The notes below the pieces were generated by a model. It saw only the letters and a list, made by a program, of their open reading frames with translations, had not been told where the DNA came from and searched no databases. From Pseudidiomarina indica (GTDB lineage Bacteria; Pseudomonadota; Gammaproteobacteria; Enterobacterales; Alteromonadaceae), in contig JAJUHK010000001.1 in NCBI GenBank assembly GCA_029279945.1, positions 186,001 to 250,000 of the forward strand: a stretch of 64,000 bases of DNA. The letters are read 5' to 3'. The translations under genes were made by a program, and so were the position numbers. Positions 31,438-42,126 of this stretch are shown here, one piece after another. Position 1 is the stretch's first letter. Each line of letters starts with the position of its first letter.

Positions 31438-32481
31438 ATGTCTTTATTCGAACACAACGAGTTCGACCAGCATGAACAAATCGTGTTTTGTCACGACAAA
31501 GAAACTGGTTTAAAAGCAATAATCGCCATCCACGATACAACCTTAGGGCCATCCCTTGGTGGTACTCGCATGTGGAACTACTCCTCATCTGCAGAAGCAT
31601 TAACCGATGTACTCCGTTTATCACGAGGAATGACTTATAAAAGTGCGCTTGCAGGATTACCACTAGGCGGTGGTAAAGCTGTAATTATCGGCGATGCGAA
31701 AACCGACAAAACCCCAGAATTACTTCGTGCTTACGGCCGTTTTGTCAATTCACTGAGTGGCCGTTATATCACTGCCGAAGACGTCAATATCCGCACCAGC
31801 GATATCGCTCACATTGCTGAAGAAACCAGCTATGTGGCTGGCACTGCGGAAAAAGCTGGTGACCCATCACCACATACTGCGCTAGGCACATACTTAGGTT
31901 TGAAAGCTGCAGCTAAACATAAGTTTGGCACTGACAACTTAAACGGTTTAAAAATTGCTGTTCAAGGTCTAGGCGCTGTCGGTTATGACTTTGCCAAACA
32001 CTGCCACGCGGAAGGTGCGCAGCTGTTTGTAACCGACATCAATGAAGAAGCATGCCAACGAGCGGCCACAGAGCTTAATGCAACTGTTGTTGGCTTAGAT
32101 GAAATTTACGGCTTAGATGTCGATGTGTACTCTCCATGCGCGCTCGGTGCTACGATTAATGATGGCACCATCGCACAATTAAAGGCTCAGGTTATTGCTG
32201 GTAGCGCGAACAACCAATTAGCTACTCCAGCCCACGATAAACTGGTTATGGACAAAGGTATTTTGTATGCTCCTGACTATGTGATCAACGCTGGTGGTGT
32301 CATTCACGTATGTAGTGAAGCAACCAATATGAGCTTGGCAGAAACCGAACAACGTGTGCGTAGTATCTACAACACCTTAGATCAAATCTTCACGCGTTCT
32401 GCAGCAGAACAACGCCCTACCGGTGAAATTGCTGACGAATTGGCTCGTGAAATTATCGAGAAAGCAAAAGCTGCACGTTAA
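31438..32481 (+). CDS. ldh: Leucine dehydrogenase (Glu/Leu/Phe/Val dehydrogenase family)
   Basis: A 347-residue NAD-dependent amino-acid dehydrogenase that deaminates leucine, valine and isoleucine to 2-oxo acids. The active-site Lys motif LPLGGGKAVIIGDAK is near residue 80, and the NAD-binding glycine-rich turn AVQGLGAVGYDFA is near residue 182. It is shorter than glutamate dehydrogenases and lacks their hexamer signatures. A palindromic operator-like site lies upstream. It probably feeds branched-chain amino-acid catabolism. Its 3' end overlaps the convergent ydiJ-like gene by 4 bp. Confidence 0.92.
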   Translation: MSLFEHNEFDQHEQIVFCHDKETGLKAIIAIHDTTLGPSLGGTRMWNYSSSAEALTDVLRLSRGMTYKSALAGLPLGGGKAVIIGDAKTDKTPELLRAYGRFVNSLSGRYITAEDVNIRTSDIAHIAEETSYVAGTAEKAGDPSPHTALGTYLGLKAAAKHKFGTDNLNGLKIAVQGLGAVGYDFAKHCHAEGAQLFVTDINEEACQRAATELNATVVGLDEIYGLDVDVYSPCALGATINDGTIAQLKAQVIAGSANNQLATPAHDKLVMDKGILYAPDYVINAGGVIHVCSEATNMSLAETEQRVRSIYNTLDQIFTRSAAEQRPTGEIADELAREIIEKAKAAR

Positions 32482-35480
32482 GTGCAGTTTTCTGCTAACC
32501 ACTGCAGCGGGTGTAATGCCCGCTTTGTTGGACTTAATCGCTGGACTTGTGAACGACATGAGAACCCAGTCGCTAATGTAATAGCATCCCGCTCTACCTT
32601 TTCCGCCCAACTCATTGCATAGAGCCGACGACTGTGCTGTTGATGCGCACTTTCATGACCGTATGTCCCCGCCATACCACAACACCCCGTCCGCTCTAGT
32701 TGCAAGGGGATCTCCCAAAATGCAAAAATGTCACGCCAGCGCTGTGCTGAAGCAGGTTGTTGCGTCTGTTCGGTACAATGGCTCAAGAGCTGTAATGGTT
32801 GCTCCGGTGAAGGTAATACAATACGATTTGCCCGTTCTGGTAACACGTTACAGAGCCAATCATGACTTAACTGTACCTGATAATTTAAAGGGGTAGCCAC
32901 GTAATCACGATACTCATCCTGTAAACATAAGGTCGTGGACGCATCCAATCCCACCATGGGCAGTCCTAGTTGTGCCACTTGGTTCAGTTCGTTCGCTACG
33001 CGTTCTGCAACAGTTTTAAATTCATCGAGAAAACCTTTGACATGCAAGCCTTTACCGTTGCCGACATATGGTAATAACACGGGTTCGAAACCTAACCGTT
33101 TTGCTAACAATCCGAACGCTTCAACTAATTCAGCGTGATAAAAACTCGTGAATGGATCTTGCACTATCACGACCATCGTCTGGCGTTGCTCAACACTTAA
33201 CTGCGCCATCTGCTGTGCTGATAATTGCAACCAATTGTGGCGACGCCAACGTTTACGCAGCGATGGAACGGATAACTGCGGAGCATCGTAGTAGCCGATA
33301 CCGCGTTGCAACAACCAACGACTAAAACCATTGTGAGTCAACCAATTACTGACTCGTGGTACAGTCGCGAGCACTGGTGTTAATTGTTCTAAATGTTTTA
33401 GTAAATAATCTTTCAGTGGTCGCCGATAACGTGCGTGATACCACGCAAGGAAACGTGAACGAAAACGTGGCACATCGACTTTTACCGGGCATTGACTGGC
33501 ACAGGCCTTACAGGCTAAGCAAGTATCCATTGCGGCCTTGATTTCATGATTAAACGCTTCGCTAATAGTGGTATCGGGCTGTTGTGTCAAACGCAGCCAT
33601 TCACGAATCAGGGTAGCGCGCCCTTTCGGTGATTGACGGCGATCACCACTGATCTTGAACGATGGGCACATAGCCGAATCATGTTCGTAGTTAAAACATA
33701 ATCCGTTGCCGTTACAGTCCATGGCCGATTGATAGCTTTCACGAACGTCAATGGGGATCTGCCGATCATAATAGCCACGCTTACGAGCATCGACTGACAC
33801 CAGCTGCGCCTGGCTTTGCCATGGGGTGCAAATTTTACCAGGATTCATCCGGTTATCAGGGTCAAATGCTGCTTTAATTTTTTGTAGTTCAGCATAAAGC
33901 TGTTCACCGAAAAATTGCGGGGCATACTCTGACCGATAGCCTTTGCCATGCTCACCCCACATTAAACCACCGTACTTGGCAGTTAATTGGGCCACTTGAT
34001 CGCTAATCGTGCGAAGTAACGCCTCATCGTCAGGATCGGTCATGTCAAGTGCTGGGCGTACGTGTAAGACACCCGCATCGACATGTCCAAACATACCGTA
34101 ATGCAATTCATGCTGGTCGAGCAATGCTCTAAATTCAGCAATAAATGCAGCCAAATGTTCAGGAGGCACCGCAGTATCCTCAGTAAAGGCAATTGGCTTG
34201 CGCCGTCCTTTCGTTGCTCCTAACAGCCCGACCGACTTTTTACGCATTGCATAAATAGTGCGAATACTAGCTTCATCGGCACAGATTTGATACCCGATAA
34301 CCCCTTGTTGCGGCGTTTTAGCAATCATCTGATCTAAATGTGCACAAAGGTTGTGCACCTTTTGTTCGATCTGTTCAAGATCCTGAGCAGTAAATTCGAC
34401 CATATTGATCCCTTTCATTGGTCGCTCAGGAATATCGTGAAGATGCGCCGATACTTGATGCCAAATAATGTCTTGGCGGGCCAGATTAAGAACATGACTA
34501 TCGATAGTTTCCACCGACGTTGCTTGCGCTTTAACTAAGTCTGGAGCGTGCCGCAATGCGGCAAAAAAATCATCATACTTCACATTTACCAAGACTTTAT
34601 GGGTTGGGATTACCGTTAAGTTGAGTTTAGCCTCACAAATAAACGCTAAAGTTCCCTCAGATCCCGCCAACAATCTCGATAAATCAATCGTATCTGTACT
34701 CGGGTTGTAACAATGTTTAAGGTCGTAACCAGTTAAAAACCGATTCAGCGGTGGGAATTTTGCCACAATAGCATCGCGGTAACCCACGCAAGTTGCTAAA
34801 ACTTGACGATAAATAGCCGCAATCAGGCCTTTGCCTCGGGCAATACGCTCAGCTTCAGTACGGGGTATTGGTTTGGTCTGTAGCAGTTCACCGTTGTATA
34901 AAACAGCAGTGAGCTCGAGTACATGATCGCTGGTTTTACCGTATACCAATGATCCCTGCCCGGAGGCGTCGGTATTAATCATACCGCCAATGGTGGCACG
35001 ATTACTGGTCGATAGATCGGGCGAGAAAAACAAGCCATATGGGCGCACAACATCGTTTAACGCATCTTTCACCACCCCTGCCTGACAGCTTACGGTTCGA
35101 TTAGCTGCGTCAACTGTAATGATTTCATTGAAATAGCGACTTAGATCGATCACCACGCCAGCAGTCAAGGACTGACCATTGCTGCCGGTACCACCACCGC
35201 GTGCACTAAATGTAATATTACGAAACTTGTCTGACTGGGCTAACCGTAACGCTTGCTGTAATGCTTGTAGGGTGCGTGGGTACAACACCGCCTGCGGTAG
35301 TTGTTGATAAACGCTATTGTCAGTAGCTGCCACCAAGCGACCGCTATAAGAATCATCAATATCGCCATCGAATTGATTCTCTGCAAGGTGGTGCAGATAG
35401 TCCTTGGTAACTGGATCAAGGTGGAATTCACGACGCTCATGGGCTGAAAAAACAGGTAATTCAAAATTTTTTAGCGCCAT
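32478..35480 (-). CDS. ydiJ: FAD/Fe-S oxidoreductase YdiJ (D-2-hydroxyglutarate dehydrogenase-like)
   Basis: A ~1000-residue flavoprotein matching E. coli YdiJ along its whole length. It has an N-terminal FAD-binding PCMH domain (FSARGGGTGSNGQSLTAG, then TSNRATIGGMINTDASGQGSL) and an FAD-oxidase C-terminal domain with GMFGHVDAGVLHVRPALDM. A 4Fe-4S segment, CLACKACASQCPVKVDVP, is near residue 660, and a CCG domain, GCCGMAGTYGHES, is near 945. E. coli YdiJ oxidises D-2-hydroxyglutarate to 2-oxoglutarate, as I recall. I chose ATG at 35480 because AGGA lies 11 nt upstream; the ATG at 35498 has no spaced site. It lies 4 bp after ppsA's start region boundary and is downstream of ppsA on the same strand. 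Confidence 0.92.
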   Translation of the reverse strand: MALKNFELPVFSAHERREFHLDPVTKDYLHHLAENQFDGDIDDSYSGRLVAATDNSVYQQLPQAVLYPRTLQALQQALRLAQSDKFRNITFSARGGGTGSNGQSLTAGVVIDLSRYFNEIITVDAANRTVSCQAGVVKDALNDVVRPYGLFFSPDLSTSNRATIGGMINTDASGQGSLVYGKTSDHVLELTAVLYNGELLQTKPIPRTEAERIARGKGLIAAIYRQVLATCVGYRDAIVAKFPPLNRFLTGYDLKHCYNPSTDTIDLSRLLAGSEGTLAFICEAKLNLTVIPTHKVLVNVKYDDFFAALRHAPDLVKAQATSVETIDSHVLNLARQDIIWHQVSAHLHDIPERPMKGINMVEFTAQDLEQIEQKVHNLCAHLDQMIAKTPQQGVIGYQICADEASIRTIYAMRKKSVGLLGATKGRRKPIAFTEDTAVPPEHLAAFIAEFRALLDQHELHYGMFGHVDAGVLHVRPALDMTDPDDEALLRTISDQVAQLTAKYGGLMWGEHGKGYRSEYAPQFFGEQLYAELQKIKAAFDPDNRMNPGKICTPWQSQAQLVSVDARKRGYYDRQIPIDVRESYQSAMDCNGNGLCFNYEHDSAMCPSFKISGDRRQSPKGRATLIREWLRLTQQPDTTISEAFNHEIKAAMDTCLACKACASQCPVKVDVPRFRSRFLAWYHARYRRPLKDYLLKHLEQLTPVLATVPRVSNWLTHNGFSRWLLQRGIGYYDAPQLSVPSLRKRWRRHNWLQLSAQQMAQLSVEQRQTMVVIVQDPFTSFYHAELVEAFGLLAKRLGFEPVLLPYVGNGKGLHVKGFLDEFKTVAERVANELNQVAQLGLPMVGLDASTTLCLQDEYRDYVATPLNYQVQLSHDWLCNVLPERANRIVLPSPEQPLQLLSHCTEQTQQPASAQRWRDIFAFWEIPLQLERTGCCGMAGTYGHESAHQQHSRRLYAMSWAEKVERDAITLATGFSCRSQVQRLSPTKRALHPLQWLAENCT

Positions 35481-35501
35481 AGAGCGTCGTATCCTCATCC
35501 T

Positions 35502-37883
35502 TTATTGGTATTGTTTTGCAAGATAGAGCCAAGTTTCAACAACAGTATCAGGGTTCAATGATACTGAATCGATACCTTGTTCCACTAACCACGCTGCAAA
35601 ATCAGCGTGATCCGATGGTCCTTGACCACAAATACCGACATATTTACCCCGCCGTTTTGCCGCTTGAATTGCCATCGACAACATGGCTTTCACTGCTTCG
35701 TTACGCTCATCAAACAGGTGGGCAATGACACCGGAATCTCGGTCTAATCCTAATGTTAACTGGGTTAAATCGTTAGAACCAATGGAAAAGCCATCAAATA
35801 TATCAAGAAATTGATCAGCTAATAAGGCATTCGATGGTAATTCACACATCATAATAATGCGTAGCCCATTCTCTCCTTGCACTAACCCGCGTTCTGCTAA
35901 TAGTTCAATAACCTTGCGGCCTTCTTCGAGTGTCCGTACGAATGGAATCATCACTTCCACGTTGGTTAACCCCATCGCATCACGAACACGCTTAATTGCT
36001 TCACATTCCATCGCGAAACACTCACGGAACTCTTCTGAAACGTAACGTGACGCACCGCGGAAACCAAGCATTGGGTTTTCTTCAAATGGCTCGTATTGGC
36101 GGCCACCAACTAGGTTTGCATATTCATTTGATTTAAAGTCCGACATCCGCACAATCACTCGCTCTGGCGAAAATGCTGCGGCTAGGGTTGCAATCCCTTC
36201 CGTCAGTTTCGTCACGTAAAACTCGCGCGGACTCTCATAACCGGCCATCAACGTACGAATTTGCTGCTGTAAATCAGCTGGTTGCTGGTCAAAATTTAAT
36301 AACGCTTTCGGATGCACGCCGATCATCCGGTTTATCACAAACTCAATCCGTGCTAATCCAACACCAGCATGAGGCAGTTGTGCGAAATCAAAAGCGCGAT
36401 CTGGGTTACCCACATTCATCATAATTTTTAGTGGTAATGACGGCATCGCGCCAACATCTGAAGTAGTCACTTCAAATTCAAGCTCACCGTCATAGATATA
36501 ACCTGTGTCCCCTTCTGCGCATGAGACCGTGATCGTGCGCCCTGCAGAAATTTTATCAGTGGCATCACCGCAACCAACAACGGCGGGAATGCCAAGTTCA
36601 CGGGCAATAATTGCAGCATGACAAGTACGGCCACCACGATTAGTTACAATCGCCGAAGCCCGTTTCATGATTGGTTCCCAATCCGGATCCGTCATATCAG
36701 TTACGAGCACGTCACCTGGTTGCACCTGATCCATTTCAGCAATGCTATTCAACACACGTGCAACACCAGTACCAATTTTCTGGCCAATGGCACGTCCTTC
36801 GACTAATACTTGGCTTTTACCTTTTAAGGCATAGCGTTCTAATGCTTGATCAGTACGGTTTGATTGCACAGTTTCCGGGCGCGCTTGAACAATGTATAGC
36901 TTGCCATCAATGCCATCTTTTGCCCATTCAATATCCATGGGTCGGCCATAATGTTGTTCAATAATGACCGCTTGGCGGGCTAATGCCTCAACTTCTTCAT
37001 CGGTCAATGAGAAGCGCTGCGTCAGTTCAACTGGCGTATCAACAATAGCGGTCTGTTTGCCGTGTTCTGTGGCATCAGAGTATATCATTTGTACTTTTTT
37101 GCTGCCTAAATTACGCCGCAATACCGCGGGCCTGCCAGCCGCCAAGGTGGGCTTATGAACATAGAATTCATCTGGATTCACAGCACCTTGTACTACCATC
37201 TCCCCTAAACCATAAGACGAAGTAATAAAGACAACTTGGTCAAAGCCAGATTCGGTATCGATTGAGAACATCACACCTGATGCTGCAATATCACTGCGCA
37301 CCATGCGTTGGATCCCTGCTGACAAAGCGACACCACGATGGTCATAACCTTGGTGAACACGATAAGAAATAGCGCGGTCATTAAATAATGAGGCAAACAC
37401 GTGTTTGATTGCTTCCATGATGGCATCAATGCCACGCACGTTTAAGAAGGTTTCTTGCTGCCCTGCAAAGGATGCATCTGGCATATCTTCTGCAGTTGCT
37501 GAGCTACGTACCGCAAAGCTAACTTCGCTGTTGCCCCCGCTTAATTTCTCGTAAGCGTCACGAATCGCATGTTCTAATGTTGGCTGAAACGGTGTTTCAA
37601 TGACCCACTGTCGAATTTGTTGACCAGCGTGGGTCAACGCTTGAATGTTGTTGGTATCCAACGTATCTAAAATACTATGAATACGCTCATTTAAACCACT
37701 TTGCTCTAGAAATTCATTAAATGCATCTGCTGTGGTTGCGAAGCCATTGGGAACTTCAACTCCAACGCCTGCCAAATGACTAATCATTTCACCTAAAGAG
37801 GCGTTTTTACCTCCTACTTGGCCGACGTCACTCATCCCTAATTGATCATACCAAAGCACATAATCGTGTATGTTATTTTGCAC
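35502..37883 (-). CDS. ppsA: Phosphoenolpyruvate synthase
   Basis: A 793-residue enzyme converting pyruvate, ATP and water to PEP, AMP and phosphate, the entry to gluconeogenesis. It has the N-terminal ATP-grasp domain ([12 protein letters not shown]), the swivelling domain with the phosphohistidine motif [18 protein letters not shown] (about residue 420), and the C-terminal TIM barrel ([20 protein letters not shown]). I chose GTG at 37883 because GAGGA lies 7 nt upstream and the length then equals E. coli PpsA; the next ATG upstream adds 29 non-conserved residues. It is divergent from its regulator ppsR, with a shared promoter region. Confidence 0.95.
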   Translation of the reverse strand: MQNNIHDYVLWYDQLGMSDVGQVGGKNASLGEMISHLAGVGVEVPNGFATTADAFNEFLEQSGLNERIHSILDTLDTNNIQALTHAGQQIRQWVIETPFQPTLEHAIRDAYEKLSGGNSEVSFAVRSSATAEDMPDASFAGQQETFLNVRGIDAIMEAIKHVFASLFNDRAISYRVHQGYDHRGVALSAGIQRMVRSDIAASGVMFSIDTESGFDQVVFITSSYGLGEMVVQGAVNPDEFYVHKPTLAAGRPAVLRRNLGSKKVQMIYSDATEHGKQTAIVDTPVELTQRFSLTDEEVEALARQAVIIEQHYGRPMDIEWAKDGIDGKLYIVQARPETVQSNRTDQALERYALKGKSQVLVEGRAIGQKIGTGVARVLNSIAEMDQVQPGDVLVTDMTDPDWEPIMKRASAIVTNRGGRTCHAAIIARELGIPAVVGCGDATDKISAGRTITVSCAEGDTGYIYDGELEFEVTTSDVGAMPSLPLKIMMNVGNPDRAFDFAQLPHAGVGLARIEFVINRMIGVHPKALLNFDQQPADLQQQIRTLMAGYESPREFYVTKLTEGIATLAAAFSPERVIVRMSDFKSNEYANLVGGRQYEPFEENPMLGFRGASRYVSEEFRECFAMECEAIKRVRDAMGLTNVEVMIPFVRTLEEGRKVIELLAERGLVQGENGLRIIMMCELPSNALLADQFLDIFDGFSIGSNDLTQLTLGLDRDSGVIAHLFDERNEAVKAMLSMAIQAAKRRGKYVGICGQGPSDHADFAAWLVEQGIDSVSLNPDTVVETWLYLAKQYQ

Positions 37884-37913
37884 GTTAGTTTCCTCGTGGA
37901 GTTTTAGTTCATA

Positions 37914-37966
37914 CAGCTGAGCCCGTTCAGCTGCCCGAATTGTAGAACATTTTACACATAGGTCAC
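37914..37966 (-). promoter_or_regulatory. ppsA promoter with 20-bp inverted repeat, possible Cra-like operator
   Basis: On the minus strand a candidate sigma70 promoter is GTGACC (37961-37966), 16 bp, TACAAT (37939-37944). Directly downstream, 37914-37933 is a perfect inverted repeat, CAGCTGA-N6-TCAGCTG, which would lie at about +5 to +25 and 31 bp before the GTG start. Its core, GCTGA-N6-TCAGC, agrees at 12 of 16 positions with the Cra (FruR) consensus GCTGAAACGTTTCAGC as I recall it. The repeat could instead act as an RNA hairpin in the leader. No regulator gene is in the window. Confidence 0.5.
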
Positions 37967-38015
37967 TCACAAGTTAACATCTTATCTACTTTTATTATCA
38001 AGGAATCGTACCACA

Positions 38016-38843
38016 ATGCGTACAATCTTTTATATTTCAGACGGTACCGCCTTAACTGCCGAGGCTTTCGGCAAAGCGATGCTATCGATGTTCCCCATCC
38101 AAGTCGTGCATAAAACCTTAGCATTTATCGATACTCCAGAAAAAGCGCAGGTCGCGGTAGAGAAAATTAACCTAGCGCACCAGACGTCTGGAGAACGCCC
38201 AATTATCTTTCATACATTCGTGAGCAATGAGATAAAACGGGTGATTACATCATCAGAAGGTGCTTGTTATGACTTTTTAGATTACTTTGTTGCGCCACTT
38301 AGCCGTGAATTAGGAATCCCGGCACAGCCCAAAACCCATCGTACTCATGGTATTCAAGAAAACCTGATGGAACGTGAGAAATACGATTTCCGTATCGAAG
38401 CCGTCAACTATGCCTTAGCAAATGATGATGGCAGCAATATTTCCAATTATGCTGACGCCGATATTATTCTCTTGGGCGTATCGCGTACCGGTAAAACTCC
38501 CACCAGCCTTTATCTGGCACTACAATATGGCATCAAGGCCGCAAATTACCCACTAACTGAAGACGACAATATTGAAAACTTGCAGCTCCCCAAGGTACTG
38601 CGCCCTCATGTGCATAAAATTTATGGTTTAACGTTAGAGCCTAAGCGCTTGCATGAAATCCGTAGCAAGCGCCGTGAAGGAAGTCGTTATGCGTCGTTAG
38701 CGCAATGCCGCTTTGAAATACAACAAGTCGAGAATATGTACCGCCGCGAAGGCATTCCATTTCTCGACTCGACCCATTTTTCCGTTGAGGAAATTGCCGC
38801 CAAAATTCTGGCAGAAACCAACTTAGAACGGCACCGATTTTAA
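38016..38843 (+). CDS. ppsR: PEP synthase regulatory protein PpsR (DUF299 kinase/phosphorylase)
   Basis: A 275-residue bifunctional regulator that inactivates PpsA by ADP-dependent phosphorylation and reactivates it by pyrophosphorolysis. The P-loop [11 protein letters not shown] is near residue 153, and the opening [23 protein letters not shown] is the family signature. It is divergent from ppsA across a 132-bp region, as in E. coli (ydiA-ppsA). The regulated active-site His is in ppsA. The 3' end lies 16 bp from the convergent DUF1338 gene. Confidence 0.95.
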   Translation: MRTIFYISDGTALTAEAFGKAMLSMFPIQVVHKTLAFIDTPEKAQVAVEKINLAHQTSGERPIIFHTFVSNEIKRVITSSEGACYDFLDYFVAPLSRELGIPAQPKTHRTHGIQENLMEREKYDFRIEAVNYALANDDGSNISNYADADIILLGVSRTGKTPTSLYLALQYGIKAANYPLTEDDNIENLQLPKVLRPHVHKIYGLTLEPKRLHEIRSKRREGSRYASLAQCRFEIQQVENMYRREGIPFLDSTHFSVEEIAAKILAETNLERHRF

Positions 38844-38859
38844 TCGCTGCCGACGGTCA

Positions 38860-39681
38860 TTAGGCAATGATTGCAGAGGTGTCAGGATTGACGTTAGTGC
38901 TTTCAAATATTTTATCGGCCGAAGCAGCAACAAATCCTGTATAGAGTTGATTGGGACGAATTTCGTAGCGCTTGGCAAACTCATAAAAACAGCTTGGAAT
39001 CACCTTATCCATATCACTAAAACGCACCACAATATGATCTGCCATAGTCGAGGACTGCTCGAGGAAAACCTCGGGCGAGCCTTTGATTTCACCACCAGCA
39101 TTATTGAGGTGAAAGCCTGCGTTCTTCAAGGTTTCATTCACAGCTTCAAGTGATTCAAAATCCTGCAATTCATTGACGTTAACAGTAAAATGATTCGCGC
39201 GGAAACCAAAGGCTGCAAGCCAAGCTGCATATTCACTTTCAGCGAGCAGTTTTTCGTAATCAGTACTGCTTATTTGCCAATGAACACCAGAATATAAGAA
39301 TTGTGGTTGTGTTACGGCGGCTGGATCAACTTGCTCCATCAACGCGTGGACAATTTGCTGTAACTCTGGTGAGAATTCGTTTACCAATAATTCTGAGATA
39401 AAAATCTTGGGCAAATTGGGGTCAGAATGTTCATAGTGTTTCGCTACCAGTTTCTTAGCTTCAAACACATAATCACCACAGGCTTTATACCCCATAGCCT
39501 CAAAGTTCTGAGCTAAGGTGGCGAGCCGCACAGGGGCTAAGTTATAAGTTCGAAGAGCAACGTGATCATTGATGATCGGGAGGCCTTTACCTAAAACTTG
39601 ATGCACTTTAGCTGCAGAAGGTGCAAGCTGTATGTAATCTTTCCATAATTCTTCAAAAAACTGCTCAACACTGTGCGACAT
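38860..39681 (-). CDS. DUF1338 protein, HglS-like metal-dependent oxygenase family
   Basis: A 273-residue member of DUF1338, related to the 2-oxoadipate dioxygenase/decarboxylase HglS and to YdcJ. A candidate metal triad is His40 (INDHVALRT), His164 (RANHFTVNVN) and Glu234 (CFYEFAKRY), in the positions the family uses. HglS turns 2-oxoadipate into D-2-hydroxyglutarate in D-lysine catabolism of Pseudomonas, but this protein is shorter than HglS (~460 residues) and its substrate is unknown. It sits close to the ydiJ-like gene, whose product oxidises D-2-hydroxyglutarate. That link is inference. Confidence 0.75.
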   Translation of the reverse strand: MSHSVEQFFEELWKDYIQLAPSAAKVHQVLGKGLPIINDHVALRTYNLAPVRLATLAQNFEAMGYKACGDYVFEAKKLVAKHYEHSDPNLPKIFISELLVNEFSPELQQIVHALMEQVDPAAVTQPQFLYSGVHWQISSTDYEKLLAESEYAAWLAAFGFRANHFTVNVNELQDFESLEAVNETLKNAGFHLNNAGGEIKGSPEVFLEQSSTMADHIVVRFSDMDKVIPSCFYEFAKRYEIRPNQLYTGFVAASADKIFESTNVNPDTSAIIA

Positions 39682-39709
39682 ATACTACTACAACCTCGAA
39701 AATGTCTGA

Positions 39710-41068
39710 TTAACCTCGCCCTTGCCGTGCTTCCTTGAGTGAATCGGCAACCAAGAACGCCAATTCTAACACTTGATCAGCGTTCAAGCGAGGATCACAT
39801 TGTGTCAGATAACGTTGGGTTAGGTCATGCTCGCTAATCTTGTAAGCACCGCCAGTGCACTCGGTAACATCTTCGCCAGTCATTTCTAAATGCACGCCAC
39901 CTGGGTAAGTGCCTTCGGCTTGATGAACTGCAAAAAATTGCCGTAATTCTGCATGTATATCGTCGAAATAACGTGTCTTAAGCCCATTTTCGGCTTTAAC
40001 GGTATTGCCATGCATAGGATCGCTGGACCATACCACATGCCGCCCTTCGGCTTTCACCCGACGTACTACAGTAGGCAACTTTTCGGCTAATACATTCGCC
40101 CCCATCCGGGTGATAAGTGTAATGCGTCCGGGTTCGTTGTGTGGATTCAACACATCCAATAACTGTATCACTTCATCAGGGGTGGTATTAGGACCAACTT
40201 TAACCCCCAGTGGATTATGAATGCCACGCATAAACTCGACATGAGCGTGATCTAATTGCCGCGTCCGTTCCCCAATCCATACCATATGCGCTGAACAGTT
40301 ATAGGGTAATCCTGTCAAGGTATCAGTTCGAGTTAACGCTTCTTCATACGGCAATAACAGTGCTTCATGTGACGTAAACAACTGGGTTTCGGAAATTTTT
40401 GCATTGCTTTCACCGTTGATACCCAACACTTCCATAAACTTCAGTGCTGATTGGATTTGCTCAGCAACTTGTAAATACTTTTCCTTCAGCGGATTTGCTT
40501 GCACAAAGCTCATATTCCATTTATGCACCTTGTGTAAATCGGCCAAACCACCTTGTGCAAACGCGCGTAATAGATTCAACGTTGCGGCCGAATGGTGGTA
40601 AGCATGTATCATCCGCTGCGGATTAGGCTCGCGGGCTGCTGCCGTAAATTCTGCACCATTGATAATGTCACCGCGATAGCTAGGCAGCGTGACACCATCG
40701 ATGGTTTCCGTATCACTCGAGCGAGGCTTTGCGAACTGCCCCGCCATGCGCGCCACTTTAGTGACTGGGCAAGAACCAGCAAAGGTCAATACTACAGCCA
40801 TTTGTAAGATAACTTTGAAGGTATCCCGAATTTTAGGAGCAGTAAAATCTGCAAAGGTCTCAGCGCAGTCACCCCCTTGCAATAAAAAACCATTACCATG
40901 ACTAACCCGGCCCAGCTGTGTTTTTAGCGCACGAATTTCTTCAGCAAACACTAACGGTGGAAATGACTTGAGTTGCCGTTCCACCTGCTCCAACTGTTCT
41001 TGCGAAGAATACTGGGGTTGTTGCTGGATAGGTTTCTCCCGCCAGCTTCGGGTACTCCAATTCGTCAT
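39710..41068 (-). CDS. 3-deoxy-7-phosphoheptulonate (DAHP) synthase, class II
   Basis: A 452-residue enzyme for the first step of the shikimate pathway, condensing PEP and erythrose 4-phosphate. It is of the class II (plant/actinobacterial) type, recognised by [10 protein letters not shown] (about residue 62), [21 protein letters not shown] and the C-terminal [15 protein letters not shown]. Class I AroF/G/H motifs are absent. AAGGA lies upstream of the ATG. It is flanked by the DUF1338 gene and htpX on the same strand; the gaps are short (28 and 20 bp), so co-transcription is possible. Confidence 0.92.
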   Translation of the reverse strand: MTNWSTRSWREKPIQQQPQYSSQEQLEQVERQLKSFPPLVFAEEIRALKTQLGRVSHGNGFLLQGGDCAETFADFTAPKIRDTFKVILQMAVVLTFAGSCPVTKVARMAGQFAKPRSSDTETIDGVTLPSYRGDIINGAEFTAAAREPNPQRMIHAYHHSAATLNLLRAFAQGGLADLHKVHKWNMSFVQANPLKEKYLQVAEQIQSALKFMEVLGINGESNAKISETQLFTSHEALLLPYEEALTRTDTLTGLPYNCSAHMVWIGERTRQLDHAHVEFMRGIHNPLGVKVGPNTTPDEVIQLLDVLNPHNEPGRITLITRMGANVLAEKLPTVVRRVKAEGRHVVWSSDPMHGNTVKAENGLKTRYFDDIHAELRQFFAVHQAEGTYPGGVHLEMTGEDVTECTGGAYKISEHDLTQRYLTQCDPRLNADQVLELAFLVADSLKEARQGRG

Positions 41069-41088
41069 GATGATCCTTAATCATTTAA

Positions 41089-41961
41089 TTACAGATTTTC
41101 TAGTGCTCGAATTCGCTTACTTAACGGTGGGTGGCTCATAAATAACTCGCTAATACTTCGCTTGCTTTGAATACCAAATGCCATCATGGAACTATCTAAT
41201 GTTGATTCGTGGGCATTTTGGAGGCGCTTTAGTGCTGCGATCATCTTATGCTTACCGACGAGTCGTGCTGAACCTGCATCGGCACGAAATTCCCGCTGCC
41301 GAGAGAACCACATCACGATCATACTCGCTAAGATACCGAACACCATTTCTAACACTATTACAATTCCAAAATACGCTAATCCACCAAGTCCTTGGCCATT
41401 TTGCGAATTGCTACGAGTGACATTATCGATCAAACTGGCAATCACACGAGCAAAGAAAATAACAAAGGTGTTAACTACCCCCTGAATTAAGGTCAAGGTC
41501 ACCATATCACCATTTGCAATGTGACTCACCTCATGGGCTAATACAGCCTCAACTTCGTCTTGGGTCATGCCACGCAATAACCCCGTACTCACAGCTACCA
41601 ACGAATCATTTTTGCTGGCACCGGTCGCAAAAGCATTAGGTTCCGGTGAATGATAAATAGCTACTTCTGGCATGGGAATGCCAGCAGCCTTAGCTTGTCG
41701 TGCCACGGTATTTAATAACCACTGTTCAGTGTGATTGCGTGGTTGATGGATAACTTCCGCACCTACTGCACGTTTTGCCAACCATTTTGACATTAATAAG
41801 GAAATAAACGCGCCACCAAACCCAAATAAAGCGGCGAAAATAAACAAGCTTTGATACTGATTCGGTTCCACTCCAAATGCAGGCAAGATCAAATTCATGA
41901 CCACGCTAAGAACCAATAAAATAGCTAAGTTTGTTGCTAGGAACAGCACAATTCGCAACAT
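41089..41961 (-). CDS. htpX: Protease HtpX
   Basis: A 290-residue membrane zinc metalloprotease of family M48. The zinc motif [10 protein letters not shown] (HExxH) is near residue 140, with two N-terminal and two further membrane helices, including [22 protein letters not shown]. HtpX takes part in membrane-protein quality control and is a CpxR target in E. coli. I chose ATG at 41961 because GAGG precedes it at 9 nt and the start [14 protein letters not shown] matches the E. coli N-terminus; a longer frame begins at 41994. It is divergent from pepE. Confidence 0.92.
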   Translation of the reverse strand: MLRIVLFLATNLAILLVLSVVMNLILPAFGVEPNQYQSLFIFAALFGFGGAFISLLMSKWLAKRAVGAEVIHQPRNHTEQWLLNTVARQAKAAGIPMPEVAIYHSPEPNAFATGASKNDSLVAVSTGLLRGMTQDEVEAVLAHEVSHIANGDMVTLTLIQGVVNTFVIFFARVIASLIDNVTRSNSQNGQGLGGLAYFGIVIVLEMVFGILASMIVMWFSRQREFRADAGSARLVGKHKMIAALKRLQNAHESTLDSSMMAFGIQSKRSISELFMSHPPLSKRIRALENL

Positions 41962-42126
41962 AAATGATAACCTCGTACTAAATGAACTAGACACCCTGAT
42001 TTATAAGGGTGTTAGCCCTTAAATACAAGATGCCAACATGTTTTTTAATTACTAATTTGCTACCCTGTTGACTACAACATTACACATTAGGTTTTCATTG
42101 CCAACTTAAGTAAGGAGCACCCTATC

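Noticed and set aside
37884..37970. Longer ppsA start at 37970
   Set aside because: It adds 29 residues absent from the family and would run through the predicted promoter and palindrome; the GTG at 37883 has a good site.
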